From Symbiodinium natans (taxonomy: Eukaryota; Sar; Dinophyceae; Suessiales; Symbiodiniaceae), in NCBI GenBank assembly GCA_905221605.1, contig CAJNDS010000469.1, forward strand, positions 743,185-807,184: a DNA stretch of 64,000 nucleotides, in the 5' to 3' direction. Under the pieces are notes generated by a model that did not search any database, was not told the DNA's origin, and worked only from the letters and a program-made list of their open reading frames with translations. Both the position numbers and the translations under genes were made by a program. Of this stretch, positions 1-10,334 are shown in pieces. Numbering within the stretch: the first letter of the stretch is position 1; every line of letters starts with the position of its first letter.

Positions 1-34
1 GCGGAGCCATGCCGAACTGCTCAGCTGGAGTGTG

Positions 35-151
35 GGGTTTAGGGTTTAGGGTTAGGGTTCAGGGTTTAGGGTTTAAGGGGTTAGGGTTTAGGGTTTAGGG
101 TTCAGGGTTTAGGGTGTAGGGTTTAGGGTGTAGGGTGTAGGGTTTAGGGTT
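35..151 (+). repeat. telomere-like TTTAGGG array
   Basis: Imperfect TTTAGGG units on the + strand with TTCAGGG and TGTAGGG variants. It is internal or subterminal; unique sequence lies on both sides. Confidence 0.95.
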
Positions 152-301
152 CGAGTCCCCTGAGTCCATTGCTTGGAGGTTCATGGGTGCTTACAACCCC
201 AATTATGAGTGGAGGTTTAGGGTTTCGGGTTGTAACCCTAATTATACACCTACTTCTAACCTACTTGTGACGTAGCGGGCTCATATGTGCAGTCAAACTT
301 G

Positions 302-431
302 AGGGTTAAGGGTTTAGGGTTTAGGGTTTAGGGTTTAGGTTTTAGGGTTTTATAGGGTTTAGGGTTTAGGGTTTAGGGTTTAGGGTTTAGGGTTTAGGGT
401 TTAGGGTTTAGGGTTTAAGGTTTAGGATTTA
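302..431 (+). repeat. telomere-like TTTAGGG array
   Basis: Nearly uniform TTTAGGG units, with degenerate units at both edges. Confidence 0.95.
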
Positions 432-1100
432 GCATCTACTGCCATATGGCGTATGGTACCTTCAATATTCGGGGCCATCGTATAATCGGGATCCAAAAAG
501 GGACCATGCTTTAGAGAACTCACCATATATTCTGTGGACCGTACAATGGCGCCCGCCCCGTGGCCAGCGAGCCAATGTGGGCTGCGGTTTAGGGTCTAGG
601 GTTTAGGGTGTGGTAGCGTTCTCGGCACGCGTCGTGGGCCCTTTAGATTGGCTTTCACGGACGGGCCCACTCCTATGTGCGCATCGCGTACCGGTACACC
701 CACCCCAAACCACCCGGCGTACAGTGTTTAGGGTTTTGGTCCTAAAGTTTGGTTGGTGCTCTTGTCCGTGGGCCCGTTCCACTGCAACCGTGCGGCTGCG
801 CCGGCAAAGTGTTTGGGTTTAGGGTTTGAACCTTTAACTCTCAAAGGCTCGGCTGCCTGACACGCACGGTCTTGCCAAAGTGGCTGACGGCTTCGGGCTC
901 TCACAGGGTGGCAGTTTAGGGTTTAGGGTTTAGGGCTTCGGGTTGAGGGTTTGGGGTTGAGGGTTTCGGGGCAGCTGCAGATAGTTGGCTCCGGACCCTT
1001 CCATGGGTCCTTACCCAGCTCTGAACCCCACACCCTACACGCTATCCTAAACCCTAACCGCAACCCAAAACTCTACATCGCTTGTAGCCGCCAGCCGCAG
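432..1100. other. no convincing gene; two short TTTAGGG tracts
   Basis: No persuasive exon is seen. Short TTTAGGG tracts lie at 585-609 and 913-969. A short dispersed motif containing AAGGGACCAT is at about 484-525 and recurs in similar form near 1366-1410 and 1477-1520. Its function is unknown. Confidence 0.6.
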
Positions 1101-3531
1101 GCCGATTGGTCCAGATGCCCAAGGAGGATGCCAAGAGGTTGATCCGCAGCGTAGCCCGAGTTTGCGCGGGGTCCTTCAGATGCTCCGTGATGGCGGAGCT
1201 GGAGCACGAGGGCTGGGTGCATCCAGGGGAGCCTGGACAGGCCAGGCGGGCCAAGCGCAGGTGATGTGAATTGATGCTTTCTTATTGCTCAGAAGGCCCA
1301 CTTCTCTAAGTTATGGGCCTCTTTTGGGGGGTCACTCTTCTAGGCTGGCCCCGAAGTTTTTTAGGGTACCCCACAAAGGGACCATAGTTTTGAGAAGTGA
1401 CCAGATGAGTAGTTATCTACATTAGGTTCTCTCTTTGGCGTTCCCTATACCGCACGGCACCCTTAACAAAAAAGGACCCACCTCAAAAGGGACCCTAAAT
1501 TTCGAGAAGTAACCCATATGGGGGTTTCCGAAATTGGGGGTTTCCTTCTCGGGGTCCTTAATATAAGGGAATCCTACTATTTGGGATGTCTATGCTAACC
1601 CGACACCCTAAACCCTAAACCCTGAGCCCCTAAAACCCTAAACCCTAAACCCTGAAACCCCAGACCCTAAACCCTAGACCCGAACCCCCCCCCCCCATAT
1701 GCTTACCGGAGGCGGCCAACGCAAGTGCGCTTCGGGAGACGCTGCTCTCCGAGTGGGAAGCTGCCGGGGTCACGGAGGACTGCTCTGGGCGCCCCCGGAC
1801 AACAGACTTAGGGTTTAGGGTTTAGGGTTTAGGGTTTAGGGTTCAGGGTTTAGGGTTTCGGGTTTCGGGCTTGGGGTTTCGGGCTTGGGGTTTAGGGTTC
1901 AGGGTTTAGAGTTTAGGGCTTAGGGTTTAGGGTTTAATATTGCACTATAGTATTTGGTGTACCCGTATGGTGTGTTACAGTGGTGCTTTCTTGAAGTTGT
2001 ATGCCATAGTAGAGTTTCACAATGCATGGCGGACAAGACCGTGCACGAGGGGACGGTCGGTGATCTTACTGCGCCTGTTCTTCCCAGTGTTTGTTTCAAG
2101 AAGTCAGGCTTTAGCCTGCCGTTTCGAGGAAGTATGCTTGCTCATGCTGGGGTTTAGGGTTTAGGGTTTAGGGTTTAGGGTTTAGGGTTTAGGGTTTAGG
2201 TTTTAGGTTCTAGGGTTTAGGTTTTGAGGGCTTGGGGTTTAGGGTCCAGGGTCAGATGCCGAAGGGTTCTGCTTCACTGCGGGGACAGGTCCCGATTGCA
2301 GCAGGTGTTGCGCACCACGAGCTTCAAGTGAGTCGAAGCCAGAGAGAGCGTGGCAAGCCGAGCGCAACAGTTGGGGGCAACCCCTGAAATCATCGGAAAC
2401 CTTAAGGCCAAACTTACAAGAGGCAGACAATGTTCCAAGCAAGTGAGAAGTGCCATCATTTGCCTGTGTCCATCTCTCAAGCGCGCCACTTTGGTGCTTG
2501 TCAAGCATGGCACTTCCAGCCTGGACAATCATGCGAGTTTCGGGCTGTCCCGTTGGTCTGGTCAAGCGTCACGCTGCCTAGCCTACACAAGACAGCTACC
2601 CTGATTGCTCACTCGAGGTCTCCCGCACCTGTTTTGGTGACTTTCGGAGCCCACATTATTGTTTTCGGGTTTAGGGTTTCGGGTTTAGGGTTTAGGGTTT
2701 CCCTGCTGCAGGACAAGACGACGAAATCCGTGGAGACAGCGCCGGTCGCTTGGCAGAGCCCAAGAAATCGAAGCTTCGGGCCTCGGGCCTTGACATGCGG
2801 TGCGTTTTTACTGTGCAATCTTGTTCCTGCTGGGTCGAAGATAGGGTTCAGTGACGTCTGTGAGAAGATTCTGCTCTGACCACGGACGATCATGGGTTTT
2901 CTAACGTCAGTGCTTCTGTGGTTGCTGCTAGGTACAAGTATGGAACTGTTGCGTTTCGAATTGTGCTAGCTTTGGCATGCTCATTGCTTTCCAAGTCCAT
3001 TCTTGGCTTTCTTTCTGCCTTTGCTCTTCTTGGTGCTTTGTTGGTTGTGTTTTGGCTGCACTCTACAGTATGGCAGCAAGTGCCGAGCTCTAAACACTTC
3101 GAGCCTTCAGCAGGGCCCAGCCCACCAGACACAGCAACTCGAGGGACCTCCTCTTAAAGGTCCCCCTGCGCAGCTAATCCCGGCGCATTCCAGCTGGAAG
3201 AAGAGAGCAGCACGGCGAGCAACGCCCCTTTCGAAACCTTTCAAGGGTCAGTGCATTGAGTACATATTCTTGTTGTGTGTAAGAGAAAATTGAAAGAGGC
3301 AAGTCCTGCCAGCGACTCCACAGTGAGAACACATTCATCGCAAGCGATAGAAATGTGTCGTATCATGCTGGGCAGGCAGAAGTCTCGCTTGCTGTGCGGA
3401 GCAACGCCAGCTTGGACTCCGACTCTGAGACGCCTCGCCCACAGACTGTCAAGCACGAGGAGGCCACCAAACCATTTTGGTGGAAGTATGAGAACATGTA
3501 CTTGCCCATCTTGTGCGACACTATACCATAA
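1101..3531 (+). CDS. predicted multi-exon gene, unknown product
   Basis: I do not recognise this gene. Exons proposed by eye are 1101-1260 (acceptor CCGCAG|G, donor CGCAG|GTGATG; includes EDAKRLIRSVARVCAG), about 1711-1770 (AANASALRETLLSEWEAAG), 2256-2327 (donor GTGAGT), 2371-2442 (24 codons, LGATPEIIGNLKAKL, donor GTGAGA), 2712-2799 (acceptor CCCTGCTGCAG), 3194-3246 (LEEESSTASNAPFETFQ) and 3345-3531 (ends in TAA). The last two join in phase to read ...FETFQG|DRNVSYHAGQ... and continue to WWKYENMYLPILCDTIP-stop. A possible donor GTATGA inside the last exon would instead splice on into the downstream coiled-coil exons, so this and the next entry may be one gene. The introns contain telomere-like arrays. 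Exon reality is moderately supported; the grouping is weak. Confidence 0.45.
1519..1586 (+). mobile_element. introner-like element, family 2 copy
   Basis: It carries GGGGGTTTCCGAAAT, then a GGGGTCCTTA block, then ATAAGGGAATCCTACTATTT. It matches the intron of the LRR gene at 25797-25912 and copies near 5388 and 32385. Confidence 0.6.
1604..1686 (-). repeat. telomere-like CCCTAAA array
   Basis: C-rich orientation, degenerate, ending in a poly-C run directly upstream of the 1711-1770 exon candidate. Confidence 0.95.
1808..1935 (+). repeat. telomere-like TTTAGGG array
   Basis: Mostly TTTAGGG with TTTCGGG and TTGGGG variants in the middle. Confidence 0.95.
2151..2251 (+). repeat. telomere-like TTTAGGG array
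   Basis: The array decays into TCCAGGGTCAG immediately before the exon candidate at 2256, so its edge may be the splice acceptor. Confidence 0.95.
2666..2701 (+). repeat. short TTTAGGG/TTTCGGG array
   Basis: Five or so units, ending 10 bases before the strong acceptor CCCTGCTGCAG of the exon at 2712. Confidence 0.9.
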
Positions 3532-3698
3532 CGTGCAGTCGCTTAGATTAGAGTACTGTTTGGTAGAGGGCGCATAAACACGTTCACGCCCGCATAACTG
3601 ATAATCATTTATGCAAGGTACTGGCTTTACTACCGCAATACCCTAGCAAACTGATTCTTTTTGTGGTAGAAAGCTCTCTAGCAACGAAGCTGATTGGA

Positions 3699-3832
3699 AA
3701 ACCTAAACCCTAATTCCTAATTTCTACCTCCTAAACCCCAAACCCTAAACCCTAAACCCTCAACCCTCAACCCTAAACCCTAAACCCTAAACCCTAAACC
3801 CTAAACCCTAAACCCTAAACCCTAAACCCCGT
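3699..3832 (-). repeat. telomere-like CCCTAAA array
   Basis: C-rich orientation, the last half a perfect CCCTAAA run. It lies between exons ending at 3531 and starting at 3889. Confidence 0.95.
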
Positions 3833-3888
3833 GGTACTCCACACGCCGCATCGCATCCTTGCATGGTCACACGGGCATTTGCCTGCAG

Positions 3889-6800
3889 TTGGATGCGAGA
3901 GACGAGCAGATCCAGCGTCTCACGGAGGAGGTTCGGGGTTTGGGGTTTAGGGTTTAGGGTTTGGGGTTTGGGGTTTAGGGTTTGGGGTTTGGGGTTTAGG
4001 GTTTGGGGTTTCGGGTTTCGGGTTTAGGGTTTGGGGTTTCCGGTTTAGGGTTTAGGGGTTGGGGTGTTCAACTTTACGTGCTCCCAACCTCAATCTCAGG
4101 GCTCCGTGGGTGGCTTGGGTGGCCCCCAAAGCTAGCTTAGATCTCCTCGGCTCATAAGTTGTTAGCCCAGTGGTGCCCTTTTAATCCTTTTCTTGGTTCT
4201 AGGTTCCCTTATAAAGTACCCAACGCCAAGAAGGGTACCCTTATTGTTGTATGGTTTCTGGGCTACCAAGATAAGACAAGTAGGTCTTCAGGGAACTGAG
4301 AAGCAAACATCCCGCAGCTGTCCTTATTTTACGGATGTCATGGGTTGAGATTCGGGCCTCTGTGTGCGAGATTCAGGGCGCGACAAAGCATTGCGGCTCG
4401 AGCGACGAGCTTCAAGTCTTGAAAACATCGACCACGCAGATTCTAGTTCATGCAGTCGACATGACGCATAATCAAGTCCTACTACCCCTTAGGGTTTAGG
4501 GTTCAGGGAAACTTAGAGAGCCAGGCGGAGAAGCTGCGACGTGAGCAGCAAGAGCAGACTGAGACTCTCGAGAAGCAGGTGGCTGAGGCGGGCAGGAGAG
4601 ACAGTATCGATAGCAGGAGCCAAGCAGTAGAACTTCTGCAGCATAGCATTCCCTTATGGCCCTGTACAGTTCTGCTCTAATAACCCCCAAAGCCCTGTTC
4701 TAATCATTAAGGCCCCTCAGAGCATTCTTGGACAGACGCAGTCCTGGCCAAAGGCGGACGAGCTTCGTACAAAGCTATGCGAGGCCAAGACGAGGGGGTT
4801 GGGGAACGTATCGCGACCTTTCGCATGCTGCCATTGCCTTTGGAGGACGAATACATGGATGGCTGTTTTGTTTGGTTTGCTGGATGATGAAGCTAGAGAA
4901 ACAGTCCACAGTGACCCATTCATTGGGAGACGGAATGCCGAAGGTAGTTGTTCCAAGCCAAGTTTCATGAGGCAGGTGCGCAGTCGCAAGGGCAGTGCAT
5001 TTTCCGTCAAGCCCCCATAAAACGCCGCCTTTGCCTGTCTACCTGACATTTTTCAATCCTAAACCCTAAACCCTAAACCCTAAAACCCTAAACCCTAAAA
5101 CCCTAAACCCTAAACCCCAAGCCCTAAACCCTAAACCCTAAACCCTAAACCCTAAACCCTAAGGACTCATCTGCAAAGATGTTTCAGGCCCTGAAGCAGC
5201 TGCAGACACTGCAGCAAGCTCAAGCCAAGGCCTTCGGGACTTTTGGGACTTTTGGGGGTTTAGGGTTTAGGGTTTAGGGTTTAGGGTTTAGGGTTTAGGG
5301 TTTAGGGTTTAGGGCTTGAAAGGGGCAAGGAGTTGACCGTGGACAAGCCTTGCCTGCAGGATGAGACACAAACTTTTCGGGGGACTTTGTTGTGGCCCGG
5401 GGACCTTACTGGGGTCATAAGTAGAAGGGGATCCTACTATTTGGGGATCTTTATTGGGGGTTCCCTATTTTTGTCAATCCCCGCATTTCTGACATTCTCC
5501 AACCTGTGACCCCATGGCCCTCTGTGGCGCTCCAGCAATGAGCTACGCGCAGGCGTCCCAGCAAGCAGAGCCACAGATGAGAATGCCGGCAACGCAGAAG
5601 GAGTGTGGGGACGCAGAGCAAATGCCTTTTGCCTCATGCTCTTGTAGTCTTGCGATGCCCCTAAGCCCCAAACTGTCAAGCCTACGCCCTAAACCCGAAG
5701 CCCTGAGCCCTAAGCCCTAAACCCTAAGCCCTAACCCCCCCCCCCCCCCCCCAGAACTCTTGTCTGAGCTCTGACCATTGAGTGCTCTTGCAAAGAAGTT
5801 GGCACAGGAAGCATTACCATGTCAAGCACCCCGCCATCAGAACTTCCACGGTGCTCACTGAACCCTAAACCCTAAACCCTAACCCTAAACCCTAAACCCT
5901 GAACCCTAAACCCTAAACCCTGAACCCTAAACCCTAAACCCTGAACCCAGAACCCTGAACCCTGAACCCCTAAACCCTAAGCCCGAAACCCAAGCTACAG
6001 TTCTGAAAGTGCAGAGCAGATAGATGCTGATGGCCCCCAGGTAGTGGTCGTCTTGTTCAGAATACCGCATACTCATATCGCGGCATGTGTCGTCTTAAGC
6101 CCAGATAACACGCGGTGTGATAGTCAAGTTGGGGGTTTGATTCGCTGTAGCTAAAGAAAGACCTAGTTCGGCTTGTGTTTACGAACCCTAAACCCTAAAC
6201 CCTAGGCCCTAAACCCTAAACCCTGAATCCTAAACCCAAACCCTAAACCCTAAACCCTGAATCCTAAACCCTAAACCCTAAACCCTACCTACCCCTCCCA
6301 CGGAAGGAGCCGACCTCAGAAAGAGATTCCTCAAGACCACTTTTGCGAGATGATGTGAGACGAATGGGATCTCAATCCCCGAGGCAGGCCCCGCTACTCC
6401 CGCGAACGCTCCGAAAGAGGTTAGGGTTTAGGGTTTAGGGTTTAGGGTTTAGGGTTTAGGGTTTAGGGTCTCCAAAAGAGAGGTTCAATATTACTCTGCT
6501 CTGCTCTGCCCCACGGCACTATGGAAGATTACAGTGCAGGGTACGATGTTCTGAGGGGATATGGACGGGAAGGAGGATACAGGCTTTTTGGAGGAATTGG
6601 GGGCTGAAAACCCCCCTGTATGGAACTGTGAGAGCAAGGGGGGATCCAAAGTTTTCCAGAACACAAGACTCCTTTAATCTGGCCCCAACCCCTCCTGAAA
6701 GTGACCAAAGGCAAACGACACAACGTTCTCGTTCTGGGACTTCCAGAAGACGATCCTGAACAAGTCGCGCTCACCCTACAGCCGGAAAAGTTTGGCAGTC

Positions 6801-7547
6801 CAACACCGCCGAAAATCTGACCGGTTAAAGGCCCAAATCCCTCAAAGAATGAGCCCTTCACACCGGCAGCGGCTGAAGAGATGTCCTGATCGCCTTCTGC
6901 TTGCGTCTCCTGAATCTCCCTGAACCCTGAACCCTAAACCCTAAACCCGAAACCCTAAACCCAAAACCCAAAACCCAAAACCCTAAGCCCTAAATCCTAA
7001 ACCCGAAACCCTAAGCCCTAAATCCTAAACCCGAAACCCTAAACCCTAAACCCTAAACCCTAAACCCTAAACCCGAAACCCGAAACCCTTATAGTACACC
7101 ACAAAACTTCCGTATGAGTCTACCGAGGCTAAGAGTCTTGCTATCTGTGACAGGACGCACCCTGCTGGCCCCAAGCTCACTCCACGGAAGCAGATCTGAC
7201 AGGCTGGGCTTGGGGTTTAGGGTTTAGGGTTTAGGGTTTAGGGTATAGGGTTTAGGGTTTAGGGTTTAGGGTTTAGGGTTTAAGGTTTAGGGTTTGGGGG
7301 GACAAAATTCTTGCGCGCCTCATACCGCCCGATTTGTTTTTGCGCAGTTTTCCCTGGGCAGCAAGAGTTGGTTAGGAGTGAACGGATCGGCCAAAGAGAT
7401 GCAACCCAGCAGTTTACGTGCCCACGCGCACGCGCGTGTTTGCTTGGATTCATGCTGGTTTTTGCAGGAAGGGAGAAGCCTGTGCAAATCAGAGCCGCGT
7501 TCGTGATACTGAGTTCTATGTGCAGCAACTGCATCAAGATTGCTGGG
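3889..7547 (+). CDS. predicted multi-exon coiled-coil protein
   Basis: Unknown product with coiled-coil segments, read from short exons separated by telomere-like arrays. Best exons are 3889-3930 (14 codons, LDARDEQIQRLTEE, phase 0 at both ends), 4507-4578 (24 codons, AEKLRREQQEQTETLEKQ), 4721-4807 (KADELRTKLCEAKTR), 5164-5229 (22 codons, KMFQALKQLQTLQQAQAK, GC donor) and 5995-6040 (SSESAEQIDADGPQ, donor CAG|GTAGTG). Weaker ones are about 5532-5640 (SYAQASQQAEPQMRM), 6300-6419 (LRDDVRRMGSQSPRQ, donor GAG|GTTAGGG), 6690-6790 (KRHNVLVLGLPEDDPEQ), 7347-7410 (QQELVRSERIGQRDATQQF) and 7470-7547 (RVRDTEFYVQQLHQDCW). The four clearest coiled-coil exons give charged heptad-like sequence. Start, end and exon chain are not established, and more than one gene may be present. 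Confidence 0.5.
3931..4066 (+). repeat. TTTGGGG/TTTAGGG mixed array starting at a splice donor
   Basis: It begins GTTCGGGGTTTGGGG directly after the last codon of the 3889-3930 exon, so the intron appears to start inside the array. TTTGGGG variants dominate. Confidence 0.9.
4159..4270 (+). mobile_element. introner-like element, family 1 (TIR) copy
   Basis: About 112 bases. The left end has TTAGCCCAGTGGTGCCCTT and the right end has GGTTTCTGGGCTACCAAG, which is nearly its reverse complement. It matches the element at 10331-10437 over its whole length and lies inside the intron inferred between exons 3889-3930 and 4507-4578. Confidence 0.7.
4490..4507 (+). repeat. short TTTAGGG tract forming a 3' splice site
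   Basis: Two to three units ending in GGGTTCAG, directly followed by the coiled-coil exon at 4507. Confidence 0.75.
5057..5163 (-). repeat. telomere-like CCCTAAA array ending at a splice acceptor
   Basis: C-rich array whose last unit is CCCTAAG. The following base begins the open coiled-coil exon 5164-5229. Confidence 0.95.
5254..5316 (+). repeat. telomere-like TTTAGGG array
   Basis: Near-perfect TTTAGGG run. Its 3' edge TTTAG|GG could serve as acceptor for a short charged segment (ERGKELTVDKPCLQ) at 5315-5370. Confidence 0.95.
5388..5470 (+). mobile_element. introner-like element, family 2 copy
   Basis: It contains GGGGATCCTACTATTTGGGG followed by a second GGGGGTTCCCTATTTTTGT block, like the copies at 1519, 25797 and 32385. 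Confidence 0.5.
5683..5752 (-). repeat. degenerate CCCTAAA array with poly-C tail
   Basis: CCCTAAG and CCCGAAG variants followed by a run of about 17 C at 5736-5752. Confidence 0.85.
5861..5994 (-). repeat. telomere-like CCCTAAA/CCCTGAA array
   Basis: Alternating CCCTAAA and CCCTGAA units; it ends in CCCAAG, followed by the exon candidate at 5995. Confidence 0.95.
6184..6289 (-). repeat. telomere-like CCCTAAA array
   Basis: CCCTAAA with CCTGAAT variants, directly upstream of the exon candidate at about 6300-6419. Confidence 0.95.
6420..6469 (+). repeat. telomere-like TTTAGGG array starting at a splice donor
   Basis: It begins GTTAGGGTTTAGGG immediately after GAAAGAG of the 6300-6419 exon, so the first repeat unit could supply the donor GT. 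Confidence 0.95.
6920..7089 (-). repeat. telomere-like CCCTAAA array
   Basis: CCCTAAA with CCCGAAA and CCCAAAA variants. Confidence 0.95.
7210..7298 (+). repeat. telomere-like TTTAGGG array
   Basis: Near-perfect run except for one TATAGGG and one TTTAAGG unit. Confidence 0.95.
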
Positions 7548-7765
7548 CTAGCTTTTCTTCGGCAGCATTCACCACTCCGCATCACTTCGCACACCGGGGC
7601 GCATGTGCCATAGCAGCGTACTTGGGAAATGCAGCGTAGACTTCGGCACATGAAGACATAAGAAGAATGGTATAAGATGTATACATTGTATATGGACATA
7701 AGACAACACTGTATAAGAAAAAGTCATGCTTGTATACATACATCATTGTAGAATTAAGATCTATA

Positions 7766-7946
7766 TATGTATGTATGTACGTATGTACGTACGTATGTGC
7801 GCATGTACGTATACATACGTATGTACGTATGTACGTATGTACGTATGTACGTATGTACGTATGTACATATGTACGTATGTACGTATGTACGTATGTACGT
7901 ATGTACGTACGTACGTACGTATGTATGTATGTATGTATACATGTAT
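7766..7946. repeat. ATGTACGT-type microsatellite
   Basis: Alternating purine-pyrimidine repeat of ATGTACGT/ATGTATGT units. The long open frames seen here on both strands are products of the repeat. Confidence 0.95.
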
Positions 7947-8069
7947 CTATATATAAATATAAGGTACAATACATGCATATACATTATGCAGTGTGTACAT
8001 ATAATATCATGCAACAAAGTGGAATAGTTTCTGTGCTGCACGGTTCGCAAGTCAGGTCCAGCTTGTCGA

Positions 8070-8850
8070 GGCTTTACAGGAGGCTTTATGCAGCAACTAG
8101 ACCAAGAACGAACCAGCTTTGTTTAGATATATGTATGTATTTGTAAATAATAATAATAAGATGAGTAATTCTCATCAATGTATGGTGTATATACACCCCG
8201 CAGGTTAAAGACAGGCGCAAGAGAGGCTGTCACGGAATTTTTTTGGGATGCATGGCCTTGCATAAAAAGGAGGCAGGGGCATGGGAAAGTCAAGGCAGGG
8301 ATGTAGTGCAGTGAGCAGGGCACCGAAAGTCCGAGCCTGTCCACAGGACGAGCCCAGACGCCTGCTTGACCGTCCAAATCTGCCAATGAACGGCGGGATC
8401 GGCGACGAGGCTTGGCCAAGACATTTTCTACAAGGTATACTATACTATATGGTCGAGTATGCTGTACAGTCTACTTTGCAGGAAGGTTTATGCAGACTCT
8501 GGACTAAGAACGAACCAAATATTTACGCAATGATAGATAATTAGTATATTTGTAATTGTGTATCATGTATATAAACCTCCTCAGGTCAGGCCAAGGCATC
8601 AAGCATCTTTAGGGACTCATGGCCTTGCAGAAAGGAGGCAGGGGCACCAATGAGCAGAACCCTAAACCCTAAACCCTAAACCCTAAACCCTAAACCCTAA
8701 ACCCCAAACCCTAAACCCCAAACCCTAAACCCTAAACCCTAAACCCTAAACCCTAACGTCGAGCAGGTCTAAATGACGAGTCCAGACGACTGCTTCACCG
8801 TCCACATCTGCCAATGAACACCGGGATCGGCGACGAGGCTTGGCCAAGAC
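8070..8850. repeat. two-copy direct duplication of about 400 bp
   Basis: Copy 1 (about 8070-8421) and copy 2 (about 8470-8850) share in order AAGAACGAACCA, CATGGCCTTGCA, AGGAGGCAGGGGCA, and a 70-base end block containing GGGATCGGCGACGAGG. Copy 2 contains the telomere-like array at 8659-8756; copy 1 does not. Confidence 0.8.
8659..8756 (-). repeat. telomere-like CCCTAAA array inside one duplicate
   Basis: About 14 CCCTAAA units with two CCCCAAA variants. It lies inside copy 2 of the 8.1-8.85 kb duplication at a place where copy 1 has ordinary sequence. Confidence 0.95.
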
Positions 8851-9517
8851 TTTATACTATATACTATATACTATACACTATATACTATAGATTATATACT
8901 ATATATAATATACCACACTATATGGTATTTTGGACTATATGGTATACTATACAGCATAGTATACTCTACTATAGATACAGCTTACGATACAATATAAAAT
9001 AGAAACGGAGAGATGGAGTAGGCCCGAAGCATCTTCAAGCACTCTGCACCACATGATTCCGGTTACTCTACTCAATGTCACTCTTGATCTACCTGTCGCT
9101 GACAATGTAGACCAGGCACGACTAGAACCACATAGAACCACTGAACCGGAACCACGAGCCCCGGACTTGCGAGGTATGGCTTCTCAAAAACCCAGTCTGA
9201 GGCGAAGTTGTACATGTAGAAGGTGCATGAGCCCGGTGCAGTGCCAGCGGAACCTACGAGACATCGCCATGCAGGCGAAGCCACGCAGTAGCTCTGCGGC
9301 AAAGTGACGGTGGGTGTAGACAGGTGGCACGAGAAGAGTGCCCCTGAGGCCGGCGAAGTCCTGCCATTCCGCCATTTCCTCGTAGACGTAGACTTCATTC
9401 AGTTTCTAGGTCTGTAAAAAGGAGAAGTCTGGATAACCCCGGCGGTGAGATGCCCGTTCAGGCGAAAGCTGAGGAAACATGCTCAGCATGCCATGAAAAA
9501 AAGAAGCCACCATTTGT
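8851..9517. other. TATACTA-rich tract and unassigned sequence
   Basis: 8851-9000 is a low-complexity TATACTATA stretch. 9000-9517 has overlapping open frames on both strands, none recognisable. Confidence 0.5.
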
Positions 9518-9576
9518 TAAACCCTAAACCCTAAATCCGAAACCCTAACCCTAAACCCTGAACACTAAACCCTGAA
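9518..9576 (-). repeat. degenerate CCCTAAA array
   Basis: Short array with CCGAAA and CCTGAA variants. Confidence 0.85.
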
Positions 9577-9667
9577 CTTTGGGTGTGGGTGCCGTGGTCT
9601 TGGCCTTGAATGGTCGGGACGGACCCAGCATAGCAAAGACCCTTGCTTGGATAAACCTGGGCATGGT

Positions 9668-9860
9668 CCCCTACACCCTACACCCTACACCCTGCACCCT
9701 ACACCCTACACCCTACACCCTACACCCTACACCCTAAACCCTAAACCCTCAACCCTAAACCCTAAACCCTTAACCCTCAACCCTTAAACCCTAAACCCTA
9801 CATCTTCAATCCTCAACCCTGAACCCTACATCTGAAACCCTAAACCCTAAGCCCAAAGCC
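9668..9860 (-). repeat. CCCTACA then CCCTAAA array
   Basis: The first half is a homogeneous CCCTACA variant run; the second half returns to CCCTAAA and CCCTCAA. Local amplification of a variant unit is visible. Confidence 0.95.
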
Positions 9861-10230
9861 CTCAGCATCCCAAGAAGACTTGTCCTCTTAAGCCGGCATT
9901 GGGTGGTCAAGTCCCTTGTTAGGCAAAGATTGGAAGAGCTGACTCAGCAGGTGCTGATAACAGCAATGGGGGGGTCACATGTGGGGGACACCTTGGAGTT
10001 GTGAGTTGGAGCACTTCTAGTGGAGTTGTGCAGGGTGGCCCGCGTTCTTGGAAGCTGCTGGCCTAGGATACAGTGAAATCATAGTGACTTTTAACACCGT
10101 AATAATCTGGACATGTCAAAGGTACGTCTTTTGCTCCACAATTCTGGGAGGGCTTTGTAGGAGGGGTCTAAATCTTTGTAGACTTGATGTGGAGAATTCT
10201 TCAAAATCCAGACTTTTGCTTTAGGTTGCC

Positions 10231-10334
10231 ATGCTTGGGACACATGGGCGGATGTGCCGACTGCTTTTCGGACTTCTTCTGCTGTGCCTCGCATGTGTGT
10301 GCATCTCACAGTTGGATAAAGGTCCCGATGCTTG
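10231..10334 (+). CDS. possible signal-peptide exon
   Basis: Starting at ATG 10231 the frame reads MLGTHGRMCRLLFGLLLL and then CLACVCISQLDKGPDA, a typical secretory signal shape. It ends at the G|GTAGCC left edge of the introner-like element at 10331. Joining it to the exon at 10438 across that element does not give the membrane-protein frame (one base off), so either the splice site differs, the exon belongs elsewhere, or the locus is damaged. Confidence 0.35.

Noticed and set aside
1-151. Window start as a chromosome end
   Set aside because: The array is short, degenerate and preceded by unique sequence, and similar arrays in both orientations occur throughout the window.
143-166. tRNA T-arm-like GGTTCGAGTCC
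   Set aside because: No acceptor stem, D-arm or anticodon arm can be folded around it; the match comes from a telomere-like unit followed by chance bases.
7582-8146. Tyr-Val/His-Thr-rich frames of about 130 codons on both strands
   Set aside because: They come from the ATGTACGT microsatellite.
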